Below are positions 48,650-59,800 of a DNA stretch of 64,000 bases, piece after piece. The stretch spans positions 12,852,501-12,916,500 of the forward strand of contig NC_051101.1 in the NCBI RefSeq assembly GCF_901709675.1, in the 5' to 3' direction. Each line of letters opens with the position of its first letter. The stretch's first letter is position 1. The notes beneath the pieces are model-generated. The model ran no database searches. It worked only from the letters and a program-made list of their open reading frames with translations, and was not told where the DNA came from. The position numbers and the translations under genes are program-made. The stretch is from Syngnathus acus (Eukaryota; Chordata; Actinopteri; Syngnathiformes; Syngnathidae).

Positions 48650-50400
48650 GGTCTCTCTCTTCCTGCTCCCTCCATTGGCTGACTGTGAGGATGATGACAG
48701 CGAAGCCCCCCTTCCTTCCTCTCCACCACCACACCACCGCTCGTCCAATGTCCATACTTTCCATTATGTAGACAGTCCTGCAAGTCCATTAAAACGCATT
48801 AAGATGTTTATTCTGGTGCATGGAAAGAATTCATCGACAGTCAGAAAAAACACGAGAGCCATTACGGAAACGCGTTAATGAATTATCAGCATGCATAACA
48901 TTGTGGAAAAGAAGACATTTTTATGTTTAGTGTTTTTATCTTATTTGGATTAAAACAGATGATCTTAAACCTGGAAGAAAAACACAAAAAGATGTTTTTA
49001 ACATCCTCTCGTGTGCAGTAAAATTGTAATTTTATAGGTCATATCTGTAGATGAAGCCCTATTTTCTTTTTGGGGGGGGGGGATTATAATACAGGAGTAG
49101 TCATAAATCCAAATAAGGGAATATATTTGTGTGTGAGTGCTCGAATTTGTGTATTTAAACACCAAAATGTTCACGCAAATTTAACTTAATGCTAACATAC
49201 AATGGGAACACCATAGACAGGCTAACAGAAATGAGCATAAAGCAGTTATGAACTGAAAAAGAATTGCGACTTTCATGGAGCAGCCATGCATTTTGCATTT
49301 CAAAAGTTTGCGAAAGATGATGTCATCGACATGGACACGAGCGTGTGTCGATTTAGAAGTGAAAGTTGAATCTTCGTCTCCAGCTGCTGACACAACAATT
49401 TAATCTGCATTACCTCACTCGGCAGCTCACTGGTCGGTTTCCCGCCGTGACTCCCGGATTAAGGATTACTCGCACACAAGGGAAACACGAGATTACGCCA
49501 TTCTCTGTGTGTGTGCGCGCCCAGTCGCTGCAGTTCTGCCAAAACACAAGATAAATTAGAACGCTTTGAAGAACACAAATGGCACTTTAATGTACTTTGC
49601 GGGTGTCGTTCAATGTGTTTCATGTGTGATTGGACAGACTTCATATCGGTGCACTTTATGTGATGATGACACAGCAGTTTGCGTGGCACGAGCCGCCGTT
49701 TGATCCCCGCACGCCACCCAAGAGCGTGCCGTTAATTCACTGTGACTGTGACATGCTTTGCTTGTTGTCTGCAGGCCTTCATCATTCTCATCATCATCAC
49801 CCCAGCTGGGTGAGTCCCTGGGCGGCCTTGGGGATGGGAGGGGAGGGGGGATTGGACAGATGGGTGTATGCGTGTGCGTGGGGGCGAGCTCGCGGTCCAC
49901 TGGCTGGCCTCTGAGTCACGTTTGAGTGTGCAGTGATGTCATCTTTGTTTGGACGTGCGTGTGTCCAAGCAAGAAAGCAGGCAAGCGGGGGGGATGGATT
50001 ACGGGAGATGCTGCCTCATCCTAACCTGAATAGATTTTTATTTATTTGATTGTATTTTTTTGGGAAAAATGTGCCCTAAAAATACATTTTTAATCTGGTC
50101 TGGCATCTTCTTCCCCTGCAAATCAATCTTTTGGTGCACATATTAAGATATAGCAATATGAAGGGTAGCCACCAAGGACGGAGTGGTGAATCTATAATGA
50201 AATTGCTATAATTATCCATACCCATTTCAATAATATGTTGGTGTTGTTTCGACGGCAGGACTCGGGATTCTGAAGGCCTTCGGCAGATTTCAGTTGCATG
50301 GCAACACATTGAAGCTAAAGTAAAAGTGAGGGGAAAAAAAGACACAAATGAGTGAAAACAAAAGGCTGTTTGAAATAAATGAATTTGGGATGGTTAAGAG
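48650..50400. other. Intergenic spacer upstream of the GPCR and plekhf2
   Basis: No exon chain recognised. Short open frames here lack domains and splice sites. Confidence 0.45.
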
Positions 50401-50559
50401 TCGGTGGAGAAATGTGACAGGAGTCGAATTGGAAATTAGCAAGCACAAATATTTTTACCTTTAAAACCCGCGCAACATCAGGTTAAGTGAATTTCCCCCT
50501 ACTTTGAACTGACAAGTCAACTTTCCGACCTTCAAGTGTCACTTGAACACGCCTGATCA

Positions 50560-50820
50560 AAAGCGTTCTGATTTCCGACCCTCGAGTGTCCCTGAAGGCA
50601 CCGCGTTGCTCGGCTGCCATGTTGTTGTTTTTTTCCTCCTCCTCATCTCCCAAGCAGGCGGCGGCTTGCGGTGTTGCGTTTGAGGCTGCTCGGCTCCTTT
50701 TTCACGGACACTTTTTGATGGGATCCGTTGTTCTACCCGCTTCGTCGGACACACACATTACGTTTAAATAGTCATCGAATAAAAACGAGACAGAGGGAGA
50801 GAAAAAAAAGAGAGAGTCTG
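50560..50820 (+). promoter_or_regulatory. plekhf2: plekhf2 candidate promoter and 5' UTR exon 1
   Basis: A purine-rich tract ends AGAGAGTCTG at 50820, followed by a strong donor GTAAGTACTT. It is preceded by a CG-enriched patch. The plekhf2 coding exon begins with an acceptor at 53996, so an untranslated first exon is required upstream, and this is the best candidate. The start site is unknown. Confidence 0.4.
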
Positions 50821-53800
50821 GTAAGTACTTAGTGTCAAAAAGTTACTTGGGTGTTGTGTCGGTAATGTTTACTAGCTTAGCCGATTAGCTTTGACTTCTC
50901 TTAACGGAACTCAAGTAGCGCCTTGTGAACGGTGCAAGCTCGACAACCTTCCTGGGAAAAAAAAAAGGATCAATTACTTGCAGTTAGTGGTCGAAAGGTT
51001 AAAAGTAAAAACAAACAAAAAAGTCCACTAAAGTGCAATCGAGGCGAAGAGCTAACTTTCTGTCGAAGCTGCGCTGGCCAGTGAGGCTAGGCTAACGGTA
51101 GCAACAGTTGGTCGAAGTTGGGTGTCAAACTGCAAGTTTTAGATTTGTTGAACAAATGTGTCAGTTTAAATTTCCCAATTTGCGTTAAGTGTGATTTTAC
51201 AGTTCTACAGGGGAAAACACCAATTTGGAAGTGACCCTTTTGAGTTGAGGCCAATGTGGTACTTAGTGATTAGCACGTGTGCATCGTATTTCTGAGGTAC
51301 GGGGTTCGAATCTAGGATTTCTCTATTGAGTTTGCATGTACTAACCAAGTTTCTTGTAAATATATGTCATTTCTTTTGTGCAAACAAACAATTAAACAAA
51401 CAAACCTGACAACCGGCTGAAATTAAGCCCCGCCCCAAATTGCAGCCTTCTTTCTCTATTTGAAAGCTGCATTCTACTACATTGCAATGTTGATTTATAT
51501 TTGATTAATTATGTAGCCCTTCTGACAATAGCTGGAAACATGCCTATTGTTTATAAGTGCCTTGCCGTTTGATTGGTAACCAGTTGACCTTCATTTGGGA
51601 ACGTCAAACAATTTCCTCTCCAGAATATTCTGTGCTTAATTGTTTAACAAAACGACAATGGTTTTGAAGAGGAGCGAAAGTGTGATCCAGACTCCTGCTG
51701 AGTCGTCTTCCTGTTTCAAAAGGGAAGTTGCGGCTCAGCAAGTTGCATTGGAATAAAAAAATAAAAAAAAGCTGTACCTCCCCCAAGGAGTCTGGCACGC
51801 AGGCTGGGTCTGCTAAGCTACTTAGCATCCACAAATATGCGTTTTACAAAGAGCTTTATGCTCAACACATCCTCTCCAATCGCTTCTATTAGTCACCATT
51901 AGCTCCAATTAAAGAAAAGTTAGGATGAGCATGCAACAGAGCGGGGCAAAACTTCATCAGGTTTGTTATCAACAGAATAAAGTCCAGGATTCTGTTGACC
52001 AAGTGTAACGCAATCCATCCTGGTGTCAACAAAACAGCCTTGTTGCAAGGCAAAACTTCGGATTGGTCACAATGACTTAGTTTGAAATGAGAGATGGATA
52101 AATTGAATAATTTTTGCTTGAAAATGGTCATCTTCACTAAACGCACCATCATTTACATTTTGTCTAATGGTTAAGAAATGTTAAGCAGCCCGAGATTGAC
52201 TCACCTCCATCGCTCCACTTCCTTAAACGCTACATTCTACGTCAAGAATCATGACAGGCTCACTTGTTTTATGACTATCTTTCTTATATGGCTGTTAAAA
52301 GCCTTTTCAGAGAAATGCTTTTAAAAAGCTTAATCCTTTTCAATGCTACCTATAAAAGCGAGGAGAAAAAAAATGTCCTTGTGAGGAACTCTGTGGTCAT
52401 TTTACAGCTTTGCTTTTTCCGCTAACGAGTCCGCAATAAACACGGTAAATATTTGTAGGTACACACACGATTTGAATATGTAACTGCAGGCGGGCAGGGC
52501 GAGGCCCTCGTCAATGATCTACCCGATCATCTGAAGCGTCCTCCGCTCCCTTTTCCCTTCCAGCACAGCTTCTTGTGTAATCATAATCCAATATGTCAGC
52601 GTGTGTATAAATGGCTGCAGATTACAAGGCGCCCGTCGGACTTTGTCTGCCGTACGTGAACTGGAACTTGCGGTTGCCCCGGTAACGCTAACTCAATGCA
52701 ACTCTTTTAAGCCACAGTCTTAACTAACGGCTGGCGAACTGAATTAAATGGACGGCTGTCTTTGCTCAGTGTACCTAATAAATTGACCTGCGCGTTGTGA
52801 GAAACCAGGTTGGATTTCAACAAGATTCGACCCCAAGATGATCCAAAGACGTGTCGGGACGTGCGTCGGCCAATCAGACGACTCGGTTGTTGTTTTGTGT
52901 TTCAACTTGACGTGAATTAAAAAAAAAATGTTAAATGCTTGCGGCTAGGACAGATAAGTTCAGCTGAAACACGCCTTCAACCAACATGAATCAGTGGAAC
53001 ACACTAAAGTTATGTACTAGTGTAAATAACTTTTAAAAAGTTTGGAGCTGACAGCAAAGAATTTCCAGCTCACAATTTTGATGAGTTTGAAGGATAATCT
53101 CTCGCTTTATCGTTGTTCATTTGGTTAATTCCGCTTCGCAAAATTCTCTCCCAATTGCGCCATTGATGTGAGCAGCCAGTCATTAACCAAATTCAAACGA
53201 CTAACAACATAGCGGCGAGCTGCTTAAAAGGCCAAAAGTGACTCTGGCTCATGAATATGTTCCATGTCATCTATAAAGACGGACGGCATAGTAACGTCAA
53301 AGACATTAATTACAACAGCGGCGATGATAAAGTAAAAAAAAATAATAATAATCCGTCCCTTTGTTCCAGTTTAAACCAATTTGGCCATAAGAAGTGACAG
53401 CGTTTGCTCGCGTAAGGCGTTATCTTCCGACCACACTGCTTTGGCGCCAAAGTTGCAGAAAGGCTCGCCTTCTGAAGGCTGCTCGTGAGGTCCCTTCAGA
53501 GCCGCTAATTATTCTCATCCCTTAGCGGTGGCGTCTGTTGACACCTCAGATGGCCATTCGCGCCTTGCCAGCACGGCGCTTCTCACGTCAACCAAACAGG
53601 CTTGTGTTTCGTGTTTTTATGATCAGTAGGCCAGTAGGAACATTTTTAAGTTTTGAGAAAGGCGAGGGTGGCTAATTAGCGTGGTTGACTCCTGTGAGGC
53701 AACCGCTCCAGCTTATTAATGTGCACGTCACTAGGGTGGCTGCACAAGCTCATTAGCATAGCGCTGTTGTGAATGGGCCTTGTGTGGAATGCCAGTGACT

Positions 53801-53996
53801 GCACGTTACCAATCCCCCATAAAAAAAAAAAAAAAGGTTTATACACGCCGCAAGTATTTCACTTGTCCAAATAAAGTTCTTTAGCTCACTTCAAGATGGC
53901 GGCAAAGCACTACTTTGGTCTAAATGACGTGTCAACATCATAACTGCCTCTGTTTGCGTGATGTGGTGTACGCTTACGTTTGCTTTGCGGGCGCAG
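50821..53996. other. plekhf2: Presumed plekhf2 intron 1
   Basis: No coding signal seen. Contains the SINE-like fragment at 51245-51345. Confidence 0.4.
51245..51345 (+). mobile_element. Diverged SINE-like repeat
   Basis: Contains TTAGTGATTAGCACGTGTGC, then GGGGTTCGAATCTAGG and GAGTTTGCATGTA. These match, with decay, a frequent fish repeat with tRNA-like A and B promoter boxes. It cannot be an active tRNA gene because no cloverleaf stems are preserved. Only one clear copy is in the window; a fragment with a similar GGGTTTGAATCTCGC word lies near 5096. Confidence 0.4.
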
Positions 53997-54007
53997 GGCG
54001 GGCCAAG

Positions 54008-54736
54008 ATGGTTGACCGCCTGGCCAACAGCGAGGCCAACTCCAAGCGCATCTCGGTCGTGGAGGGCTGCTTCGGGGCGGCAGGCCAGCCCCTGGCCATC
54101 CCGGGCCGCGTCCTGATCGGCGAGGGCGTCCTCACCAAGCTGTGCCGCAAGAAGCCCAAGGCGCGCCAGTTCTTCCTCTTCAACGACATCCTGGTCTACG
54201 GCAACATCGTGCTGCAGAAGAAAAAGTACAACAAGCAGCACATCATCCCGTTAGAGAGCGTCACCATCGACACGGTGCCCGACGAGGGCGAGCTGCGCAA
54301 CGGCTGGCTCATCAAGACACCCACCAAGTCCTTCGCCGTCTACGCCGCCACCGCCACCGAGAAGTCCGAGTGGATGAACCACATCAGCAAGTGCGTCCAG
54401 GAGCTGCTCCAGAAGAGCGGGAAGGCGCCGGCCGGCGAGCACGCCGCCGTCTGGGTGCCCGACTCGGAGGCGGCCGTCTGCATGCGCTGCCAGAAGGTCA
54501 AGTTCACGCCCGTCAGCCGCCGCCACCACTGCCGCAAGTGCGGCTTTGTGGTGTGCGGGCCCTGCTCTGAGAAGAAGTACCTGCTGCCCAGCCAGTCGTC
54601 CAAACCCGTGCGGGTCTGCCAGTTCTGCTACAGCGAGCTGATGGCCGGCGGGCGCTCCGACTCGGTCGGCGGACGCACCGGGAACTTCCGCGACATCTCG
54701 GACGACGACGACGACGATGACGACAGCAGCGACTGA
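54008..54736 (+). CDS. plekhf2: Pleckstrin homology and FYVE domain-containing protein 2 (phafin-2)
   Basis: Phosphoinositide-binding adaptor of early endosomes that influences fusion, autophagy and receptor traffic. A single coding exon gives 242 residues (human 249). It starts MVDRLANSEANSKRI, the family N-terminus. The PH domain spans residues about 35-131 (FFLFNDILVYG, HIIPLESV, EKSEWMNHI). The FYVE zinc finger spans about 148-210, with the WxxD motif in WVPDSE, the RRHHCRKCG lipid-binding core and CQFCY. A short linker and an acidic aspartate run end in SSD. A longer open frame begins at 53924, but an acceptor GGGCGCAG at 53989-53996 and the conserved start place translation at 54008. 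The third codon positions are unusually GC-rich compared with the AT-rich flanks. It is a neighbour of ndufaf6 and cfap418 in human too. Confidence 0.98.
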   Translation: MVDRLANSEANSKRISVVEGCFGAAGQPLAIPGRVLIGEGVLTKLCRKKPKARQFFLFNDILVYGNIVLQKKKYNKQHIIPLESVTIDTVPDEGELRNGWLIKTPTKSFAVYAATATEKSEWMNHISKCVQELLQKSGKAPAGEHAAVWVPDSEAAVCMRCQKVKFTPVSRRHHCRKCGFVVCGPCSEKKYLLPSQSSKPVRVCQFCYSELMAGGRSDSVGGRTGNFRDISDDDDDDDDSSD

Positions 54737-56689
54737 TGGGGGCGGGGCCCGGCCCGCGCTGGTACCGTTTTTTGAACTGAGACTCTAAACGCCACGCGCG
54801 GGTACCGCCGCCGCCACGCACTGACATCCGCCAAAACCAGGAGGCGGAGCTAAAAGTCAAACTAGTTTAAAGGCCTGTCATTTCCAAAACATGTTGGCAT
54901 TTCTTGGGGCCATGATTGAGAAAATTCAGGGAAAAAAGTGGAATGTTGAAAAGTAAAAGTAACCTTTTACTTTTTCTTTCTTTTTGAAGGGAGCAAAGTC
55001 AAGAAAAAAATCTATTCAGGCAATCTTCCCACAAGTTCAGTCATTTTTTCAAAAGCAGTTGTACTTATTCACATTTTGCTAATTTTTGAGAATGATATAT
55101 TTCTAGATGTCTTTAGAGACAAAAGCTGATTTTTTTTTTCTTTTCTATTTGGGGTGTCACCAAGTGGATGCTTCCGAAAACTCAAGTAGCGACCATGCAC
55201 GTGCCTACACTCGTAATCACCTCTGTGCCTCGTACAACACACTAAACGCCTCTCCACCCGGACCAAGCGCAAAAAAAAAAGCAGCAATTTGGTGCTTGCG
55301 GAATGTCGTCTTGGCGACAGTTGCCATGACTATACAATTTATCTGTTGGCATTTTGATAAAGCAATAAGCACGAAAGCTTGCCCATTTGTGGCTACGGAA
55401 TGATTCAACAAACAAACTAATGTACAGGATTGTGGTCAGATGTGGATTTTTACTTGTCGGTCGTATTAGGGCCCCACCAGGAAAAGAAAAGTAAAACTAG
55501 ATTTTTCAGAGAGAGAAATTAGAATTTCAACTGTAATCTGAGTTTAGGATTTTTTTTTTTCTTAAGAGCCTTTACTTTTGTAAGAGTACGATTCATTTCT
55601 AGAAAAAGTAACCTCTGAAGATTTGTTTATTCTCATGAGATAACATTTATATATATAAAAAAAATGGTATTTTTGTGAAGTTGCAACTTGTTAAAATCAA
55701 ACAAATCTTAGAAAAAATCTTAATACACTAGTCTTGAATAAAATTTACAGTTAAGATTACAATTGAAAATGAAATTTGTTTGTTTTTTCTTAAATTAAAA
55801 AAACTCAAATTTCTTCCCTTGTGGGAATGAATCAGACTTTATACTTTTGATTTTGTTTAGAAAGTTTAATAAAATCTGCTTTATTTTTGTAACACTATTA
55901 CGAATAGAATTAACTCTACTCTATGACTAAATATTGTCAAGATTACAACATTTTACACACAAAAAAAAGCTTTTCCCACACACAAGTGATGCTCTAAGAA
56001 AAAAAACTATTTTAAAACATTTATTCTTGGAAAAAACAGTACAGTGGCAAAAAAACTACTTTTGTAGGACTATTATTCTCAGAACATGGCTCACACTTAA
56101 AACTAGTGAAGTTTAAAAGCTGCTAAAGAAAGGGATTTTTCTCTTTAGTATTCTTCATGTAACATTTGTTTCAAACAAATCCAGTGATGAGGTGCACTTT
56201 GGTGATCCTTGGGCATTCATATGACTCCCATGTTGAATTTCTAAAAAGACTTTGTTTTGTTGGCCGTCCATCTTAATAACAATTCAAAGCCAGCGATAAA
56301 CGAGGGCTTTTATGTTGAGCATTATTTTGTGAGATGTCTTGTTGACACACTAACTGCTGGCGCGCTTCCTAAATGCTGCACCAATGAAATGTCATCGTTC
56401 TTCCCCTCCAAAGGCCGCAAGGAGGCGGTTTCGGAGCTTCAGCAAAAGAAAAAAGGCTGATTTTGCTTGGAATTCAGTTTTTTGTGTTTAATGTTCTTTT
56501 AAGATGTCTAGCGAGAAAAAAAGGGCTTAATCCGAATGTAAAAGGAGATTAATGATGATCACTAGTGTGTATTAATTTTTGTACAAGTGAGCAGCTGTAC
56601 TATGGCACGTCTCTGCTTGTTTAAAAAGACAAAAACGTCAATGTTGCTTGTTTGAGTTATTTCACTTTTGATTGCACGACTTTTTCTTT
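54737..56689. other. plekhf2 3' UTR and convergent spacer
   Basis: AT-rich, without coding potential. Plus-strand AATAAA words at about 55738 and 55868 may end plekhf2 mRNAs. The wdr73 mRNA converges from the other side. Confidence 0.5.
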
Positions 56690-56695
56690 TTTATT
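56690..56695 (-). terminator. wdr73: wdr73 polyadenylation signal
   Basis: AATAAA on the minus strand about 120 bases after the wdr73 stop codon. Confidence 0.6.
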
Positions 56696-56815
56696 AAAGC
56701 GTGATTCAAGTCCAGTTTGTGTGCAAAGATAAATGGTGTGGATCCACCAACCACTCGCATGAATGGGCATTTTACAACAGTCAGGCTTTGACAGCCAAAT
56801 GACAAAAAGCAGCGG

Positions 56816-59800
56816 TTACCTGGAGTGCGATTGCTGGATCCAGTCCCACACGTGCAGCGATGTGTCGTCAGCGGCAGACACCAGCGTCCTGCGCTCTTTG
56901 GGATGCCAAATGTGATGAGTGACGGCAACAGCGCCACCTTCAGCCTGACTGGATGATTGCGGAGAACACACGGCGTGGCCGCGATGCTCAAAAAGTGGAC
57001 GGGCGTCACGGCCATCCGCTCCCCACGAGGACGTGTCGTAGATTTGGACCAAGCTGCCGAAACCTGAAAATAATCAAATGTAATAAATGATTTAAAAATT
57101 TAAATCTTAAATCCAAAGAATGTCTCAGGCTCAATTTAAATGTAATAATTTAAAATGATTTAAAAATTCAAATCCATAAAACCTTAAATCCAAAGAATGT
57201 CTCGATCTAACCTGACACAGCGACGATGTCATCCAACGCCGGCGCCCACGACACGTTGACGTCATCTGAACCGCCACGCAACGTGCCTACCGCTAGCTGA
57301 GCCCGACGCACAACGGCCCCCGGGTCCCTTGGGTCCGACACCGCCGCCCGCCCGGATGACGACACACGGACCAGCCCAGAGCCGGCCACGTCCGCCCACC
57401 ACACGTCAGAATCGTTGGATGGGGAAGCAGGTGCCAGCTGAGGAGGCGCCGACGTCCGCGTGTCCGCGGTGAGAACGTCGCCGTTGGCGCAGGCGGCCAA
57501 GAAGACAGCGTCGCTTAAAAAGTGCAAACTGGTCACACGCTCCTCGCTAGCTGACGCTGTTTGCACACAAGTGGGAAGTAATCAGTGACCAGTGAAAATC
57601 TGCTTGTCTATTTATTTCGGATTACCGAGCTGGTAGAGCGTCTGTCCTGTGGTGAGCTGGGTCAGCCTAATGTCGTTGCCCCGACACCCGTGAAGAACCT
57701 CCGGTTGCGGCCAGAGCCGGGCCGCCATCTTGACGCCACCCGAGCTTTCCTTGGAATCCGGGAAGCTCGCCACCTTTGTAATGACATCTAACAGCAGAAC
57801 GTCGGCTAATTCATGCTAACTGGGATTATAGTTTGGATGACATCACAGGGGACGTACCGCTGTCATCGCCCCCAAGGTTCCAGACGTGCAGGTCAGAGGT
57901 CAGGCCGTCGTTGGTCACAATCAGCCTTTCAAAATAAAACGCGCAAAGCCTTTTACAGTAGACAGGAAATGTTTACATTGGAGCGTCATGCTCACCTCGT
58001 TCCTGGGATATGTTTGAGAACGCTGACAGGACCGGGAGAAAATCCACCGTGGAGCACTTTGAAATCCCGTTCGGCACAGAGACCCTGAATGCGTTATCGT
58101 CATGCACGCAAACACACCAATAAAAAAAAAAAAAAAAATTCACCCACACCACTCAGCCTGCATTTCTGATTCGTGTATTTACCTTGTTTTCTTCAGCAAA
58201 GAGTTTTTGAGGCAAACTGAGCTCCAAAATTTCATTTTTGGTGGATTTGTTGTAACCTGCCACACAGATGGCTGTAGACAAATAAAAATAAGCAGTTATA
58301 TTTGAATTTGAAGTGTGGAGCTTGTGCAAAACTAGCAGCTAACGCCTGTTTACCTTTGAAGAGTGCAAACCAAATCTTGATGTTTTTTTCATGATACACG
58401 TTATCAATTTGAAACAATGACTTGTTTTGGATCAAATCTAATTCATTATTTATTCAAATGACAGATGTTTGCTACAAAAGCATTTTTTTTCCAGACCATT
58501 ACCAGTACAAATATTCACTCGAGTTCTGTGATTAAGTCACAAAAAAGCAATTGAAAAGCAAAAAAACACAAATTGGTTGTTTTCAATCCACCAGAGCGAC
58601 CGCCCAGGCCGAGCTGGACGGCAACTGGGGCAGGATCCATCCCGGCGGGACAGTGGTCCCGTCGCAATGATCGTCGGGCACCAGGAAGATGTCCCACTGT
58701 CGCCGTATGTGAAGCAAAGCATGCAGCGACGACTCCGCCTGGGCGTAGTACTCGGCGTACGGCCGCAGGGCGGGGTCGACGGGCGCCTCCTCGCCGAACA
58801 GCATGGCGTCCATTTTGTGCTTTTGCCGCCTCTCCCTTTCCTTCTTGAGCGCTCGCCGCTCTTCCTCCTGCACGCTGTCCAGCATCACCGTCAGCGCCTT
58901 TTCCTCCGTTGTGTAGATATCCGTCCTGGCCTTGATGACGCGCCGCAGCTCGTCCAGTTGGCGCTGGAAGGCCGTGTCCTCATCCTCGCCGGTATTCACC
59001 CCTCTGCGGGTGGCGGCGTCCTTGCGTAGGCGCCGTAGCTTCTCCAGCGAGCGCAGGATGTCCTGCATGCGCTTGATGTCGCTCTGCTTCTTGCGGACCT
59101 CACACAGGACCGAGTCTGCCGCCAGCTTCAATTCGCGCTCCTTCTTCTCCTCCTCCACTTGGTGGATTTGTCGCAGCCGCCATTTGTCCACAACGCTCTC
59201 TTTCTCGGCTCGTCGCGCCTCCCGCTCGGCTCGCAACATCTCGGCTTTTTGCTTGCTTCTCAGCCGCCGCTCTCGCACCCGGGCCACGTGCCGCTTTTTC
59301 GCTTCCAGTTCCTCCGCCAGGCTCGCCAGTTTATCCTGGAGGTCCTGTTTGAGTCGTAAGGCGTCTCCGTAGGCAGCAGACCAAGCGACGACGTCCTCCT
59401 GCAGCTTGTCAGTGAGGTTTCGGCAGGAATCGGACAAGTGGGAAGCCAGAGCAGCGGCATCACGCAAGACGGCTCCGAATTCTGGATGAGATTGTGACTT
59501 CGGCATTCGAGCTTCTTCCTTCATCTCTCTAGATCTTCTTTGTAAAAAGTGACTCAGCCATTGCTCATCCTGATTCCTCTGGAGGGCTTTTTCATCAACA
59601 GGAGCCTCAGGAAGAATCTCACCGGGTGGCTGGAAGTCAGTTTGTGGAGGATTCCAGTTAAAAGTCGGGACCGCTGGCGGATACGTCGGAAGCGGAGGGG
59701 GAACGGTGGGGAAGTAGCCCAAAGGAGGATGTTGCGGAGGTGGGAAAGCGCAAGGAAATCCAGGGGGAAGATAATTGGAGGACATTTCGTACCCGTAGCT

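Noticed and set aside
51245-51345. A second tRNA gene suggested by GGTTCGAATC
   Set aside because: No acceptor or anticodon stem can be folded; it fits a decayed SINE-like repeat instead.
54142-54570. A 142-codon frame overlapping plekhf2 in another frame
   Set aside because: Arg/His/Ala-rich shadow of the GC-rich plekhf2 exon, with no independent homology.
58932-59372. A serine/arginine-rich plus-strand frame of 146 codons
   Set aside because: It is the antisense of the Glu/Lys-rich coiled coil of pdcd7, which produces Ser/Leu/Phe/Arg-rich frames. It is not an SR protein.
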